Assembly: GCF_000296405.1 (NCBI RefSeq)
Contig: NZ_JH815193.1
Location: forward strand, 163,396 to 199,201
Reading direction: 5' to 3'
DNA from: Corynebacterium otitidis ATCC 51513
GTDB taxonomy: Bacteria > Actinomycetota > Actinomycetes > Mycobacteriales > Mycobacteriaceae
DNA length: 35,806 bases
Under the pieces are notes generated by a model. That model saw only the letters and a list, made by a program, of their open reading frames with translations, searched no databases and had not been told where the DNA came from. Each line of letters starts with the position of its first letter. The first letter of the stretch is position 1. Position numbers and translations under genes: made by a program. Below are positions 25,320-34,420 of this stretch, in pieces.

Positions 25320-26542
25320 GACTCGGCCCCCTCGCCGCGCGCGAAGGCGAGGCGTCGCTCGACGCCCGAGCGGTAGTCGGCGACCGCGCGTGCGGTCTGC
25401 TCGACGCTGTCGCCGCCGAACTTCTCGAGCACGGCGCGCGCGAGGATGAGAGCGACCATCGCCTCGGCGACGACGCCGCCGGCGGGCACGGCGCACACGT
25501 CCGAGCGCTGGTGGATGGCCTTGGCGTCCGCGCCGGAGGACATGTCGATGGTCGACAGCGCCCGCGGCACGGTGGAGATGGGCTTGAAGCCGACGCGCAC
25601 GACGAGGTCCTCACCGTTGGTCATGCCGCCCTCGAGGCCGCCGGCCCGGTTGGTGTCCCGGGCGACGTTCCCGCCTTCGCGGCGGATCTCGTCGTGGGCG
25701 GCGCTGCCGCGGCGGCGGGCCTCGAGGAAGCCGTCGCCGATCTCCACGGCCTTGACCGACTGGATACTCATGAGCGCCTGCGCGAGCTGCCCGTCGAGCC
25801 GGTCGGACCACGAGGTGTGCGCGCCGAGCCCGATGGGCAGGCCCGCGACCCGCACCTCGACGACGCCGCCAAGGGTGTCGCCGGCCTTCTTCGCGTCCTT
25901 GATGCGCGAGACCATGTCCTCCTCGGCGGACTCGTCGAAGGCGCGCACCGGGGAGGCGTCGATCGCCTCGAGATCCGAGAAACCCGGGGCGGGCCCGCGG
26001 TAGGGCTCGGACTCGCCGATGGACACGACGTGCGAGAAGACCTCCACGCCGAGGGTCTCTCGGAGGATGGCGCGCGCCACCGCGCCCGCGGCGACCCGCG
26101 CCGCGGTCTCCCGCGCCGAGGAGCGCTCGAGGACGGGGCGGGCCTCGTCGAAGCCGTACTTGACCATGCCCGCGAAGTCGGCGTGGCCGGGCCGGGGGCG
26201 GGCGAGCTTCGCGCCGCGGCCCGAGTCGAGGGCGGCGGCGACCTCCGGGTCGGACTCGTCGACCGGGTCGGGGCTCATGATGGTCTCCCACTTCGGCCAC
26301 TCGGTGTTGCCGATGACGATGGCCAGCGGGCTGCCCAGGGTCTTGCCGAAGCGCACGCCGCTTAAGAGCGTCACGCGGTCCTTCTCGAAGGACATGCGCG
26401 CCCCGCGGCCGTAGCCGAGCCGCCGGCGGGCGAGGTGATGGGCGATGTCCCCGCTCGTGACGCTCACGCCCGCGGGCGCGTGCTCCACGAGGGCGACGAG
26501 CGCCTGGCCGTGCGACTCCCCGGCTGTCTTCCACTCAAGCAT
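25316..26542 (-). CDS. aroC: Chorismate synthase
   Basis: AroC converts EPSP to chorismate using reduced FMN. The 408-residue protein starts [20 protein letters not shown] and contains [20 protein letters not shown], the signature-bearing [20 protein letters not shown] and [18 protein letters not shown], and the C-terminal [21 protein letters not shown] chose the ATG at 26542 because homology begins there; the frame runs on to 26644 without conservation. No clear ribosome binding site is visible. A GATAGT seven bases upstream of the ATG could be a -10 for a leaderless message. Its stop overlaps aroKB by four bases. Confidence 0.95.
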   Translation of the reverse strand: MLEWKTAGESHGQALVALVEHAPAGVSVTSGDIAHHLARRRLGYGRGARMSFEKDRVTLLSGVRFGKTLGSPLAIVIGNTEWPKWETIMSPDPVDESDPEVAAALDSGRGAKLARPRPGHADFAGMVKYGFDEARPVLERSSARETAARVAAGAVARAILRETLGVEVFSHVVSIGESEPYRGPAPGFSDLEAIDASPVRAFDESAEEDMVSRIKDAKKAGDTLGGVVEVRVAGLPIGLGAHTSWSDRLDGQLAQALMSIQSVKAVEIGDGFLEARRRGSAAHDEIRREGGNVARDTNRAGGLEGGMTNGEDLVVRVGFKPISTVPRALSTIDMSSGADAKAIHQRSDVCAVPAGGVVAEAMVALILARAVLEKFGGDSVEQTARAVADYRSGVERRLAFARGEGAES

Positions 26543-26626
26543 GACCCCAACTATCCCATACCCGAGGGTGAACCACGCAACAGGATCGCCATCCCGACCC
26601 GCGGGACGCACTCCGGACGGAAATGA

Positions 26627-26638
26627 AGCCTCGAGGCT
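26627..26638. promoter_or_regulatory. 12-bp perfect palindrome between the membrane cassette and aroC
   Basis: AGCCTCGAGGCT is an exact palindrome in the 126-bp gap, about 85 bp upstream of aroC and 30 bp past the membrane-protein stop. It could be an operator or a small 3' hairpin. The flank toward the membrane gene is notably A+T-rich for this window. Confidence 0.3.
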
Positions 26639-26668
26639 AGACAACAGGTTTAATCAAGTTTTTGGTCT

Positions 26669-27394
26669 TTACTCGGCGCTCGCGGCCCAGCGGTCCTTGT
26701 CGCGCAGCAGCCAGGCCAGGGCGATCGCGGCGAAGACGACGATCCCGGTGCTGGGGATCGCGAGCTGCGGCACGAGCGGGATGAGCACGAACTGCATGAC
26801 GAGCGCGCAGGCCACGGCGATGAGCGTGATGCGCAGGTTCCTCACCTGGACGATGAGCTGCACGACCACCGCGCCGAGCAGCGCGGAGAGGATGTACTCC
26901 TGCGAGAGAGCGATGACCTCCTCGGGGATGACGGTGAGCAGCCACATCCCCAGGCCCCCGACGAGCACGAGCAGGCTGGTGAGGTGCACGCACGCCGCCC
27001 CGGAGATCGCCATGACCGCGGTGAGGTCGGCCTGCCTGCTGCCCGGCTTGAGGCGCAGCGCCGACTGGGCGGTGACGACCGCGGGAATGAGCTTATTGGA
27101 AATATTTCCTATCATAAAAGTTTGATACATGGCTCCCGGGCCGACGATGGGGAAGTACGTCAGCGGCTCGATGAACCACAGCATCCCGAAGACCACGGCG
27201 ACCGCGCCGAACGCGCCGATCACCGTGGCGAGGTCGACGTCGAAGCCGCCGAAGAAGACGAGCGCGGCGGGCCCGAGCAGGGAGAAGAACAGCCCGGCGG
27301 CCATGGTGATGGGGCCGATGATCCCGGTCTGGCGCTCGAAGCGGCTCATCGCCGCGCTCTGGGCGTCCGGGGCGATCGCGGGGGTGAAGGTCAT
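26669..27394 (-). CDS. Polytopic membrane protein, partner of the DUF5058-like protein
   Basis: A 241-residue protein with about six hydrophobic segments: around residues 24-48, 56-75, 100-115 (weak), 129-156, 163-185 and 190-228. A polar signature MYQTFMIGNISNKLIPAVVT lies between helices. The GNxSNKxxP motif resembles one I associate with uncharacterised membrane proteins encoded next to DUF5058 proteins in other bacteria. The ATG at 27394 has GGACGGAG upstream. It lies 75 bp downstream of the second membrane gene, in the same direction. A two-subunit transporter is a reasonable inference, but the substrate is unknown and no ATPase or binding protein is nearby. Confidence 0.65.
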   Translation of the reverse strand: MTFTPAIAPDAQSAAMSRFERQTGIIGPITMAAGLFFSLLGPAALVFFGGFDVDLATVIGAFGAVAVVFGMLWFIEPLTYFPIVGPGAMYQTFMIGNISNKLIPAVVTAQSALRLKPGSRQADLTAVMAISGAACVHLTSLLVLVGGLGMWLLTVIPEEVIALSQEYILSALLGAVVVQLIVQVRNLRITLIAVACALVMQFVLIPLVPQLAIPSTGIVVFAAIALAWLLRDKDRWAASAE

Positions 27395-27469
27395 GGTGAG
27401 GTGCTCCGTCCTGGGGGTGGGGCGACAGCGGCGGGGTGACCGCCTGAAGGGGTGAGGGGTCGGCGGCTC

Positions 27470-28207
27470 TTAGGCGAGGATTATGGCCTCGGCGGCGAAG
27501 GCGACGATCAGCGTGAGCAGGATGGCGATGCCGAGCGCCCACTCCCTGATCCACTCCCACTTGAAGCGCTCCGCGGCGATGAGGCAGGCGGCCATGATCG
27601 CCGCGGAGACGAGCACGAGCCCGAGGTGCAGCCCGCTGCGCGAGGCCTCCTTCGCGGTGAGGATGGAAAACGCCCCGAGCAGCGCGGCCGAGGGCACGAT
27701 CGCCAGCGCCGCGGGGTTCTTCTGCGCGAACTTCTTCCCGCCGCGCCTGAGGATCGGGGTGAGGATGAGCGTGCACACCATCCACATCCCGCCCGAGAGC
27801 GTCATCGCCGCGAGCATGACGACGAACACCTCGGAGGTGTAGTCGGAGCCGCCGAGCTCGACGCCCATGGTCTCCGCGGCGATCGCCGCGGACCCGGTCT
27901 CCGTGCCGGCGGAGCCGATGAGCCCGATACGGAGCAGCACCGCCGGCACCCCGAAGAGCGCGAGCAGCGCAAACGCGATGAGCACGACCGCCAGCGAGCT
28001 CCCGATCGAGGCGACCGCCCCGGCCCTAAAGCCGCGGCGCAGGTCCTTCCGCGGCATGCCGATCCCGTCGGCGGCGCGCTGCGCGGCGCGCACGTAGAGG
28101 AAGGTCTGCACGAAGATCACCCCGAAGACCCCCACCACGGAGATCCACAGGATGGGCGAGTTTTGCACCGGCAGCGTCGCCGAGGCGTCCTCGGCCAGGG
28201 GCGTCAT
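27470..28207 (-). CDS. DUF5058-like integral membrane protein
   Basis: A 245-residue protein with about six hydrophobic segments. It begins with a non-cleaved helix (ILWISVVGVFGVIFVQTFLY) followed by RAAQRAADGIGMPRKDLRRG and GFRAGAVASIGSSLAVVLIA. Conserved-looking polar loops include RIGLIGSAGTETGSAAIAAE inside the membrane region. These match my recollection of DUF5058 proteins, whose role is not established. The ATG at 28207 follows GGGGACA. It is the first gene of a two-gene cassette with its own promoter and palindrome upstream, inserted between the prepilin peptidase and aroC. Confidence 0.75.
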   Translation of the reverse strand: MTPLAEDASATLPVQNSPILWISVVGVFGVIFVQTFLYVRAAQRAADGIGMPRKDLRRGFRAGAVASIGSSLAVVLIAFALLALFGVPAVLLRIGLIGSAGTETGSAAIAAETMGVELGGSDYTSEVFVVMLAAMTLSGGMWMVCTLILTPILRRGGKKFAQKNPAALAIVPSAALLGAFSILTAKEASRSGLHLGLVLVSAAIMAACLIAAERFKWEWIREWALGIAILLTLIVAFAAEAIILA

Positions 28208-28247
28208 GGCTGTCCCCGATCGTTAGTAGGCCAACATATTGCGCATC

Positions 28248-28253
28248 ACTATA
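28248..28253 (-). promoter_or_regulatory. Predicted -10 of the membrane cassette
   Basis: TATAGT on the minus strand is close to the ideal -10. Transcription would start near 28241, giving a leader of about 34 bases before the ATG at 28207. Confidence 0.55.
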
Positions 28254-28260
28254 GCGGCCG

Positions 28261-28276
28261 TGAGATCCCTATCTCA
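28261..28276. promoter_or_regulatory. Palindrome across the -35 region of the membrane cassette
   Basis: TGAGAT-CCCT-ATCTCA has two exact six-base arms around a four-base centre. It begins eight bases upstream of the TATAGT -10 and covers the spacer and -35, the classic position for a repressor operator. The regulator is unknown and no regulator gene is adjacent. Confidence 0.5.
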
Positions 28277-28326
28277 TACCGGGTCGCGCGAGTGAGGAGC
28301 CGCCCGCTCCGGCACGCGGCGGCCGC

Positions 28327-28767
28327 CTATCTCCAGGCGCCGGCGGCGAGGTCGCCCGCGAGGACGAGCGCGGTGGCCGCGGCCATCGCGGGCCCGTGCG
28401 GCGCGCTGGTGGCGCGCGCGGCGGCGCAGTAGAGCAGCGTGAGGACGCTCGAGCCGGCGGCGGCAAGGAGAAGGCCCGCGGGCCCGGCGGTGGCGGCGAG
28501 CACGCCCAGCCCGAGGGCGAACTTCACGTCTCCCCCGCCGACCGCGCCCTCCGGGGCGAGGAGCCCGGCTACCAGGTAGAGCCCCGCCCAGGCGAGCCCG
28601 CCGAGCAGCAGCGCGGGACGCCCGCAGGTAAGAGCCCAGGCCGCGCACGCGGCGGCGCCGGGCAGGGTGAGGTAGTCGGGCAGGCGGCGGCTGCGCGCGT
28701 CCACGGCGGCCAGCGCCCCGCCCCACACCAGGCAGAAGGCGAGCGGCAAAAGCGCCCCGGGGCTCAT
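28327..28767 (-). CDS. Prepilin peptidase, A24 family, catalytic domain only
   Basis: A 146-residue integral membrane protease with the two catalytic Asp sites of the A24 family: VDARSRRLPDYLTLPGA after the first helix and the GGGDVKFALGLGVLAA motif. About five to six helices are predicted. The N-terminal methylase domain of full-length PilD is absent, as is common for actinobacterial versions that serve Flp/Tad pili. No pilus gene is in this window. The ATG at 28767 lies 11 bp past the aroE stop, so it belongs to the ruvX-mltG-aroE transcript. Confidence 0.85.
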   Translation of the reverse strand: MSPGALLPLAFCLVWGGALAAVDARSRRLPDYLTLPGAAACAAWALTCGRPALLLGGLAWAGLYLVAGLLAPEGAVGGGDVKFALGLGVLAATAGPAGLLLAAAGSSVLTLLYCAAARATSAPHGPAMAAATALVLAGDLAAGAWR

Positions 28768-28778
28768 GCCCCGGAAGG

Positions 28779-29603
28779 CTAGCCGAGCTGGGCCTTGAGC
28801 GCGCGCCACATCGCCTGGCGGGGCGCGGGGCGGCCGGTGAAGAGCTCGAACTGGGTGTAGGCCTGGTAGGCGAGCATGACGTGCCCGCCGACGGTGAAGC
28901 GGCCGTTCGACGCGGCGGCGACCGCGAGCCTCGTGGGCCACGGGTCGTAGACGACGTCGAGCACCGGGGCGTGGCCGAGCAGCCGGGACTGGTGCTCGTC
29001 GAGCGATCCCTTCGGCACGGTGGAGACGATCGCCCCCACCGAGTAGGCGAGCTCCTGGAGGTCCTCGCCGAAGCCGTGGAACTCGAGCGCCGCGTCGGTG
29101 CCGTCGATGAGCCCGGAGAGCTCCGCGGCGCGGTCGGAGCGGTTGAGCACGGCGATTTCGCGCACGCCGCGCGCCGCGAGCGCGACGATCGCGGGCCGCG
29201 CGGTGCCTCCCGCGCCGATGACGAGCGCGCACGACGGCGTGTCCTCGCCGAGCAGCTCGTTCAGGGCGCCGTCGACGCCGTCGACGTCGGTGTTGTCGGC
29301 TAGCCAGCCGCCGGGCACGCGCACGAGCGTGTTGGCCGCGCCGATGCGGCGGGCCCGCTCGGTGGCCTCGGTGGCGGTTTTCAGCGCGGCGAACTTCCCC
29401 GGCATCGTCACCGAGAAGCCCCGCACCTCCTCCGGGGCGGACTCGACGACCCCGGGCAGCGCCTCGGCGTCGCACTCGAGCCGGTCGTAGGACCAGCCCT
29501 CAAGCCCCAGCGCCTCGTAGCCGGCGTTGTGGAGCACCGGGGAGAGCGAGTGGCTAATGGGGCTGCCCAACACGAGGGCGCGCCCGGAGTCGGGACCCGC
29601 CAT
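28779..29603 (-). CDS. aroE: Shikimate dehydrogenase
   Basis: AroE reduces 3-dehydroshikimate to shikimate with NADPH. The 274-residue protein shows the substrate motif VLGSPISHSLSPVLHNAGYE, the catalytic Lys in FSVTMPGKFAAL, NTLVRVPGGWLADNTDVDG with the catalytic Asp, and the nucleotide loop LVIGAGGTARPAIVALAARG. The C-terminal QAYTQFELFTGRPAP is also conserved. The ATG at 29603 has GAGGAG upstream and lies seven bases past the mltG stop. The same operon order (ruvX-mltG-aroE) occurs in other corynebacteria, where aroC usually follows. Here a peptidase and a membrane cassette intervene. Confidence 0.95.
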   Translation of the reverse strand: MAGPDSGRALVLGSPISHSLSPVLHNAGYEALGLEGWSYDRLECDAEALPGVVESAPEEVRGFSVTMPGKFAALKTATEATERARRIGAANTLVRVPGGWLADNTDVDGVDGALNELLGEDTPSCALVIGAGGTARPAIVALAARGVREIAVLNRSDRAAELSGLIDGTDAALEFHGFGEDLQELAYSVGAIVSTVPKGSLDEHQSRLLGHAPVLDVVYDPWPTRLAVAAASNGRFTVGGHVMLAYQAYTQFELFTGRPAPRQAMWRALKAQLG

Positions 29604-29610
29604 GGGAGCC

Positions 29611-30861
29611 CTACTCCTCGTCCTCGCCGGCGCCGGACTCCTCGCCGCCGGGCTCCGCGCGGTTGGTATCGAACACGCCGTTCTCCAGGGCCTCGATGAC
29701 GTCCTGCTGGTGCTCCTCAAAGGTGTCGTTGAACACCGTCGTGCCGTCCTGGTCGATGGTGACGAAGAACAGCCAGTCGCCCTCGGCGGGGTTCTCCACC
29801 GCGGTGATCGCGTCGTCCGAGGCGGAGGCGATCGGGGTCTCCGGCAGGCCCTCCTTGGCGTAGGTGTTCCACGGCGTCTCGCGCTCGCGGTCCTCGTCGG
29901 TGGTGGCGACCTCCTGCTCCTCGAGGCCGTAGTTCACCGTCGAGTCGAACTCGAGGCGCATGCCCTCGTCGAGGCGGTTGAGGATGACGCGGGCGACCTT
30001 GTCGAACTCCCCGGCCGGCGCCTCGCGCTCGACGAGGGACGCCGCGGTGAGGAGCTCGTAGGGCTCGAGCCCCACGGCCTTCGAGCGGGAGACGACGTCG
30101 AGTTTCTCGAAGTGCCCTGCGGAGTTGCCGATGAGCTCGGCTAAGACCTCCTCGGCGTCCATCTTCGGGTCGATGATGTAGTCGCCCGGCACGATGAGCC
30201 CCTCGAGGCGCCGCTCGTCGCCCTTGTGGTCCTCGACGGCGTCGCGCGCCCACTCCGGCACCTTGAGGGCCTTCGGGTCGGCGTTGGCCGCGGCGTTCTC
30301 GAGGTCCTCGACGTCGAGGCAGTCGTCCTGGTTCTCCGCGCAGCTGAGCTCCGAGATCTGGGTGAAGATCCCGTTGCGGGTGTCCCCGCCGACGACCGTG
30401 ACGTCCTTTAAGGTCGAGCCGCCCTGCACCTGGAGGAGGTCGACCTGGTTGTCGGGGTTCATGAGCGCCTCGACGGCGGCCTCGGCGCTCATCTCCTCCT
30501 CGAGCCGGTAGAAGCCCGGCATGAGGCTCGAGGCCCCGGGCGCGAGGTAGGCGGCCGACTCGAAGGCCTCCTCGGACTTCACGACGCCGAGCTCCACGAG
30601 GTGGGGGCCCAGCTCCGACATGGACTGGCCCTCCTCGACGCGGACGAGCTGCACCTGGCCGTTGCCGGTGCCCTCGTAGTCGTTGCTGCCGGCGGCGCGC
30701 ACCCCGACGAAGACGACGAGCGCGACCGCAAGGACGATGACCGCGGCGACGACGGCGGTCCAGCGCTGCTGGCCGCGGGTGCGGCGCCGGGCAGGGGCCG
30801 GCCGCCCGCCCCGGGGCCGCTGCCCCCGTCTAGGGGCGGTCTGCCTCGAGCGTGCAGTCAT
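29611..30861 (-). CDS. mltG: Endolytic transglycosylase MltG (YceG-like)
   Basis: MltG cleaves nascent peptidoglycan strands and sets glycan length. A basic cytoplasmic N-terminus (residues 1-33, Arg-rich) is followed by a single membrane helix (about 35-55) and an extracytoplasmic region. A LysM-like subdomain ([20 protein letters not shown]) precedes the YceG domain, which holds the catalytic Glu in [20 protein letters not shown] and later [28 protein letters not shown]. The C-terminal 20 residues are strongly acidic. A length of 416 is usual. The ATG overlaps the ruvX stop (ATGA), indicating coupling. Confidence 0.93.
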   Translation of the reverse strand: MTARSRQTAPRRGQRPRGGRPAPARRRTRGQQRWTAVVAAVIVLAVALVVFVGVRAAGSNDYEGTGNGQVQLVRVEEGQSMSELGPHLVELGVVKSEEAFESAAYLAPGASSLMPGFYRLEEEMSAEAAVEALMNPDNQVDLLQVQGGSTLKDVTVVGGDTRNGIFTQISELSCAENQDDCLDVEDLENAAANADPKALKVPEWARDAVEDHKGDERRLEGLIVPGDYIIDPKMDAEEVLAELIGNSAGHFEKLDVVSRSKAVGLEPYELLTAASLVEREAPAGEFDKVARVILNRLDEGMRLEFDSTVNYGLEEQEVATTDEDRERETPWNTYAKEGLPETPIASASDDAITAVENPAEGDWLFFVTIDQDGTTVFNDTFEEHQQDVIEALENGVFDTNRAEPGGEESGAGEDEE

Positions 30862-31421
30862 GGTTTCTCAGCCTCACCCTTCCTCTTACGGGCACGCCTC
30901 GCGAGCTCGGCCGGGCCCACCCGGCCGGGCGCGCGACGCCGGTCCAGCTCCCGCCGGCGGGCGTCCAGCCAGCCCTGCAGGATCTCCACGGCGGCGGCCT
31001 GGTCGACGACGGCGCGGCCCCGGCGCTCGCTCACGCCGGAGGCGTGCAGCGCCTGGGTCGCCACGACGGTGGAGAGCCGCTCGTCGAAGAACCGCACCGG
31101 CGCCGAGACGCGCTCGGCGAGCCGGCCGGCGACGAGCTCGGCCTGCGCCACGCTCGCCGAGCCGCGGCCTTTCAGCGTCGTCGGGAGCCCGACGATCACC
31201 TCCACGGCGCGGTAGCCGGCGGCCAGCTCGGCGAGGCGGTCGATGTCCGCCCCGTCCGGCGCGCCGGCCTCGGTGTCGCGGGACACGGTCTCCACGGGGG
31301 TGGCGATGCTCGCCTCCCCGTCGGAGACCGCCACCCCGATGCGCACGGTGCCGACGTCGACGCCTAGGCGTCTGCCGGGACCCGGGTCCTTGGACCCCGG
31401 CGTATCGGCACGAACCGTCAT
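30858..31421 (-). CDS. ruvX: Holliday junction resolvase-like protein RuvX (YqgF)
   Basis: RuvX/YqgF is an RNase H-fold nuclease implicated in 16S rRNA 5'-end maturation and proposed as a junction resolvase. The 187-residue protein has [20 protein letters not shown] with the first catalytic Asp, [20 protein letters not shown] and [20 protein letters not shown], then [19 protein letters not shown] basic C-terminal tail follows. The ATG at 31421 has AAAAGGT upstream and fits homology; a longer frame to 31523 is unconserved. It overlaps mltG by four bases. The leader holds a strong hairpin and a palindrome. Confidence 0.94.
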   Translation of the reverse strand: MTVRADTPGSKDPGPGRRLGVDVGTVRIGVAVSDGEASIATPVETVSRDTEAGAPDGADIDRLAELAAGYRAVEVIVGLPTTLKGRGSASVAQAELVAGRLAERVSAPVRFFDERLSTVVATQALHASGVSERRGRAVVDQAAAVEILQGWLDARRRELDRRRAPGRVGPAELARRARKRKGEAEKP

Positions 31422-31451
31422 AGACCTTTTACTTGTACTTTCCGTGTTTTT

Positions 31452-31464
31452 TGGACGTCGTCCA
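31452..31464. promoter_or_regulatory. Palindrome in the ruvX leader
   Basis: TGGACG-T-CGTCCA, two perfect six-base arms around one base, lies between the leader hairpin and the ribosome binding site of ruvX. Its role is unknown. Confidence 0.3.
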
Positions 31465-31468
31465 CGCT

Positions 31469-31498
31469 CCCCCGCCCGGGCGCGGCCGCGGGCGGGGG
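31469..31498 (-). promoter_or_regulatory. Strong hairpin in the ruvX leader
   Basis: A perfect ten-base-pair stem (CCCCCGCCCG/CGGGCGGGGG) with a ten-base loop lies just downstream of the predicted ruvX transcription start. On the minus strand it is not followed by T residues, so it is more likely a leader structure than a terminator of alaS. Confidence 0.45.
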
Positions 31499-31512
31499 GA
31501 TGGCTATCGACA

Positions 31513-31518
31513 ACTGTA
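31513..31518 (-). promoter_or_regulatory. Predicted -10 of the ruvX operon promoter
   Basis: TACAGT on the minus strand fits the corynebacterial -10 consensus. Transcription would start near 31506, leaving a leader of about 85 bases. No good -35 is present. Confidence 0.45.
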
Positions 31519-31535
31519 GGCATCCGGGGCCGAAA

Positions 31536-31570
31536 CGGCGAATTTTCGTGATCGTTTCGTTATTATTCGC
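31536..31570 (-). terminator. Inverted repeats after alaS
   Basis: GGCGAAT and ATTCGCC (seven-base arms, 21-base loop) lie just past the alaS stop. They overlap a second pair, CGAAACG/CGTTTCG (31531-31559). The region is A+T-rich for this genome. It may form a weak 3' structure or contain binding sites. Confidence 0.35.
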
Positions 31571-31588
31571 CGCCCCCGCGCCCCGGGC

Positions 31589-34264
31589 CTAGCCGCGCAG
31601 CTCGTCGCGCAGCGCGGCGAAGCCCGCCTCGAGGCCGTCGATCTTCGCCCCGGAGCCCTGCGCCATGGCGGGCTTCCCGCCGCCGCGGCCGTCGATGTAG
31701 GACCCGACGAGCTTCACCAGATCGCCGGCCTTGTGCCCGCCGGAGACGGCCTCCTCGTTCGCCGCGACGATGAAGGGCACCTTGCCCTTCGCGGTGTCGC
31801 GGGCGGCGAGCGCGACGACCGCGGGGCCGTCGAGCCGGCCGAGCACGTCGGCGGCGAGGGTGCGCAGGTCGCCACCTGTGGTGTCGTCGCCGACGCGGCG
31901 GGCGACGAGCCTCGTGGCGCCGACGAGCTCCGCGGACTGGGCGATGTCCCCGCCCTGGGAGAGCAGGCGCTCGCGGCGCAGCCGCTCGACGAGCTTCTCC
32001 GCCTCGCGGAGCCGCTCGGCGAGCTGCGCGACGCGCCCGGGCACGTCCTCGCTGCTCGTCTTGAGCGCGGTGGACACCCCGGAGATGAGCGCCTGCTCCT
32101 TGCTTAAGAAGCGGAACGCGTCGAGCCCGGTGTAGGCCTCGATGCGCCTAGCGCCCGAGCCGACGGAGGACTCGCCGAGCACGGAGACCGGCCCGACCTG
32201 GGAGGAGTGCTCGACGTGGGTGCCGCCGCACAGCTCCATGGAGAAGGGCCCGCCGATCTCGACGACGCGCACCTGGTCGCCGTAGTTCTCGCCGAAGAGC
32301 GCGAGCGCGCCCATGGCCTTCGCCTCGTCGAGGGAGGTCTCGAAGGTGTTGACCTGCCAGTCGGTGTCGACCGCCTGGTTGGCGATGTCGGTGATCTCGC
32401 GGAGCTGGTCCTCGGTGAGCTGCTCGCCGTAGTTGAAGTCGAAGCGCAGGAAGCCCGGCCGGTTCATCGAGCCGGCCTGCACGGCGGTGGGGCCCAAGAC
32501 CTGGCGGACCGCGGCGTGGACGAGGTGGGTCGCGGAGTGCGCCTGCCTGGCGCCGTGGCGCCACTGGCCGTCAACCTTCGCGTCGACGGCGTCGCCCACG
32601 GCGATCCCGCCGGAGGTGACCTCCGCCTTGTGGACCCACACCTTCTTGCCGACCTTCTGCACGTCGCGCACGTCGAGCGACGCCCCGGGGGTGGCGATGA
32701 CGCCGCGGTCGCCGAGCTGGCCGCCGGACTCCGCGTAGAAGGGCGTGGCGTCGAGGATGACCTCGACCTCGGTGCCTGCGGGCGCCTCGCCGACGAGCTT
32801 CCCGTCGCGCACGAGCCCGATGACGTTACCGCCCGACTCGAGGCGGTCGTAGCCGAGGAACTCGGTGGGCTGGTTGTCGACGAACTCGCGGTAGACGCTT
32901 AAGTCCTCGTGGCCGTGCTTCTTCTTCTGGCTGTCGGCCTTCGCGCGGGCCTTCTGCTCGGCCATCGCGGAGTCGAAGCCGGCCATGTCGACCTCGAGGC
33001 CGGCCTCCTCGGCCATCTCTAGGGTGAGGTCGATGGGGAAGCCGTAGGTGTCGTGGAGCTCGAAGGCGCGCTCGCCGCTGACCTTCGAGGAGCCCGCGGC
33101 CTTCGCGGCCTGCGCGGTCTCCTCGAAGAGCCGCGTGCCGGAGCTCAGGGTCTTCAGGAACAGCTGCTCCTCGCGGGTCGCGACGGAGCGGATGCGCTCG
33201 CGGTTCTCGTCGATCTCCGGGAAGGAGGGCGCCATGGTGTCCATGACGGTGTCGATGAACGCCTCCATCGTCGGGCCCGTCGCGCCGAGCAGCCTCGCGG
33301 AGCGCACGATGCGGCGCAGCAGGCGGCGCAGGATGTAGCCGCGGCCCTCGTTGCCGGGGGTGACGCCGTCGAGGATGATCATCATCGCGGTGCGCGAGTG
33401 GTCGGCGATGACGCGGAAGCGGATGTTGTCCGCCTCGCTGGTGTCCTCGCCCTCGTAGGTGGCGCCGGTCTTGTCCTCGGCGACGTCGATGACGGGGCGC
33501 AGCAGGTCGGTCTCGTAGACGTTGTCGACGCCCTGGAGGATGCAGGCGACGCGCTCGACGCCCATGCCGGTGTCGATGTTCTTCTTCGGCAGGTCGCCGA
33601 TGATCTCGAAGTCGTCCTTGCCGATGCCCGCGCCGCGCTCCTTGCCCATGAAGACGAGGTTCCAGATCTCCATGTAGCGGGTGTCGTCGACCGCGGGGCC
33701 GCCCTCCTTGCCGTGCTCGGGGCCCCGGTCGTAGTAGATCTCCGAGCAGGGCCCGCAGGGCCCCGGCACGCCCATCGACCAGTAGTTGTCCTCCATCCCG
33801 AGGCGCTGGATCCGCTCCGCCGGCACGCCCACCTCGTCGCGCCAGATCTCCTCGGCCTCGTCGTCGTGCTCGAAGACGGTGACCCACAGGCGATCCGGGT
33901 CGAGCCCGTAGCCGCCCTTGTCGAGCGGGTCGGTGAGCAGCGACCAGGCGTGCTTGATGGCGCCGCGCTTGAAGTACTGCCCGAAGGAGAAATTTCCGGC
34001 CATCTGGAAGAACGTGTTGTGACGGGTGGTAATACCCACCTCGTCGATGTCGAGGGTGCGCACGCACTTCTGGATCGACGTCGCGGTGCCCGACTCGAAC
34101 GGCGGGTTCTGCTGGCCTAAGAAGTAGGGCTTGAAGGGCACCATCCCGGCGTTGACGAACAGGAGGTTCGGGTCGTCGAGGACGAGCGAGGCGCTCGGCA
34201 CGTTCGTGTGGCCGGCGTCGACGAAGTGCTTGGTGAAACGCTCCCTGATCTCGTGGGTCTTCAC
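31589..34264 (-). CDS. alaS: Alanyl-tRNA synthetase
   Basis: AlaS charges tRNA-Ala and edits mischarged Ser and Gly. The 891-residue protein starts [20 protein letters not shown]. It has the class II catalytic core ([37 protein letters not shown]) and a tRNA-recognition domain. The editing domain holds its metal ligands [11 protein letters not shown] (about residue 575) and [14 protein letters not shown] (about 675). The C-Ala region ends with [13 protein letters not shown] chose the GTG at 34264 with AAGGA upstream; another GTG three codons earlier sits too close to that site. The promoter at 34307-34336 fits. It lies between rarA and ruvX, as in other corynebacteria. Confidence 0.97.
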   Translation of the reverse strand: MKTHEIRERFTKHFVDAGHTNVPSASLVLDDPNLLFVNAGMVPFKPYFLGQQNPPFESGTATSIQKCVRTLDIDEVGITTRHNTFFQMAGNFSFGQYFKRGAIKHAWSLLTDPLDKGGYGLDPDRLWVTVFEHDDEAEEIWRDEVGVPAERIQRLGMEDNYWSMGVPGPCGPCSEIYYDRGPEHGKEGGPAVDDTRYMEIWNLVFMGKERGAGIGKDDFEIIGDLPKKNIDTGMGVERVACILQGVDNVYETDLLRPVIDVAEDKTGATYEGEDTSEADNIRFRVIADHSRTAMMIILDGVTPGNEGRGYILRRLLRRIVRSARLLGATGPTMEAFIDTVMDTMAPSFPEIDENRERIRSVATREEQLFLKTLSSGTRLFEETAQAAKAAGSSKVSGERAFELHDTYGFPIDLTLEMAEEAGLEVDMAGFDSAMAEQKARAKADSQKKKHGHEDLSVYREFVDNQPTEFLGYDRLESGGNVIGLVRDGKLVGEAPAGTEVEVILDATPFYAESGGQLGDRGVIATPGASLDVRDVQKVGKKVWVHKAEVTSGGIAVGDAVDAKVDGQWRHGARQAHSATHLVHAAVRQVLGPTAVQAGSMNRPGFLRFDFNYGEQLTEDQLREITDIANQAVDTDWQVNTFETSLDEAKAMGALALFGENYGDQVRVVEIGGPFSMELCGGTHVEHSSQVGPVSVLGESSVGSGARRIEAYTGLDAFRFLSKEQALISGVSTALKTSSEDVPGRVAQLAERLREAEKLVERLRRERLLSQGGDIAQSAELVGATRLVARRVGDDTTGGDLRTLAADVLGRLDGPAVVALAARDTAKGKVPFIVAANEEAVSGGHKAGDLVKLVGSYIDGRGGGKPAMAQGSGAKIDGLEAGFAALRDELRG

Positions 34265-34306
34265 GGGGGACACATCCTTACCATCTGCCGCGAGGGCGTC
34301 GAGGTC

Positions 34307-34336
34307 GTTGTACTTGTCAGGTCTAAAAAATATCAA
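34307..34336 (-). promoter_or_regulatory. Predicted alaS promoter
   Basis: On the minus strand TTGATA (34331-34336) and TACAAC (34307-34312) are 18 bp apart, a good sigma-A-type promoter. Transcription would start near 34300, about 36 bases before the GTG. No T-box-like leader is present. Confidence 0.55.
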
Positions 34337-34398
34337 GGCGGGGCCGGCTCGCCGGCGCGGGCACGCGCTAGGAGAGCTTACCCGGCCCCGCGGCTCGT

Positions 34399-34415
34399 CC
34401 CGCCCGGCGGGCGGG
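34399..34415 (-). terminator. GC hairpin after rarA
   Basis: CCCGCCC/GGGCGGG with a three-base loop lies six bases past the rarA stop. No T run follows. It is a weak terminator candidate. Confidence 0.3.
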
Positions 34416-34420
34416 CCGCC

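Noticed and set aside
34265..34420. T-box leader for alaS
   Set aside because: The predicted leader is only about 36 bases and lacks the T-box sequence.
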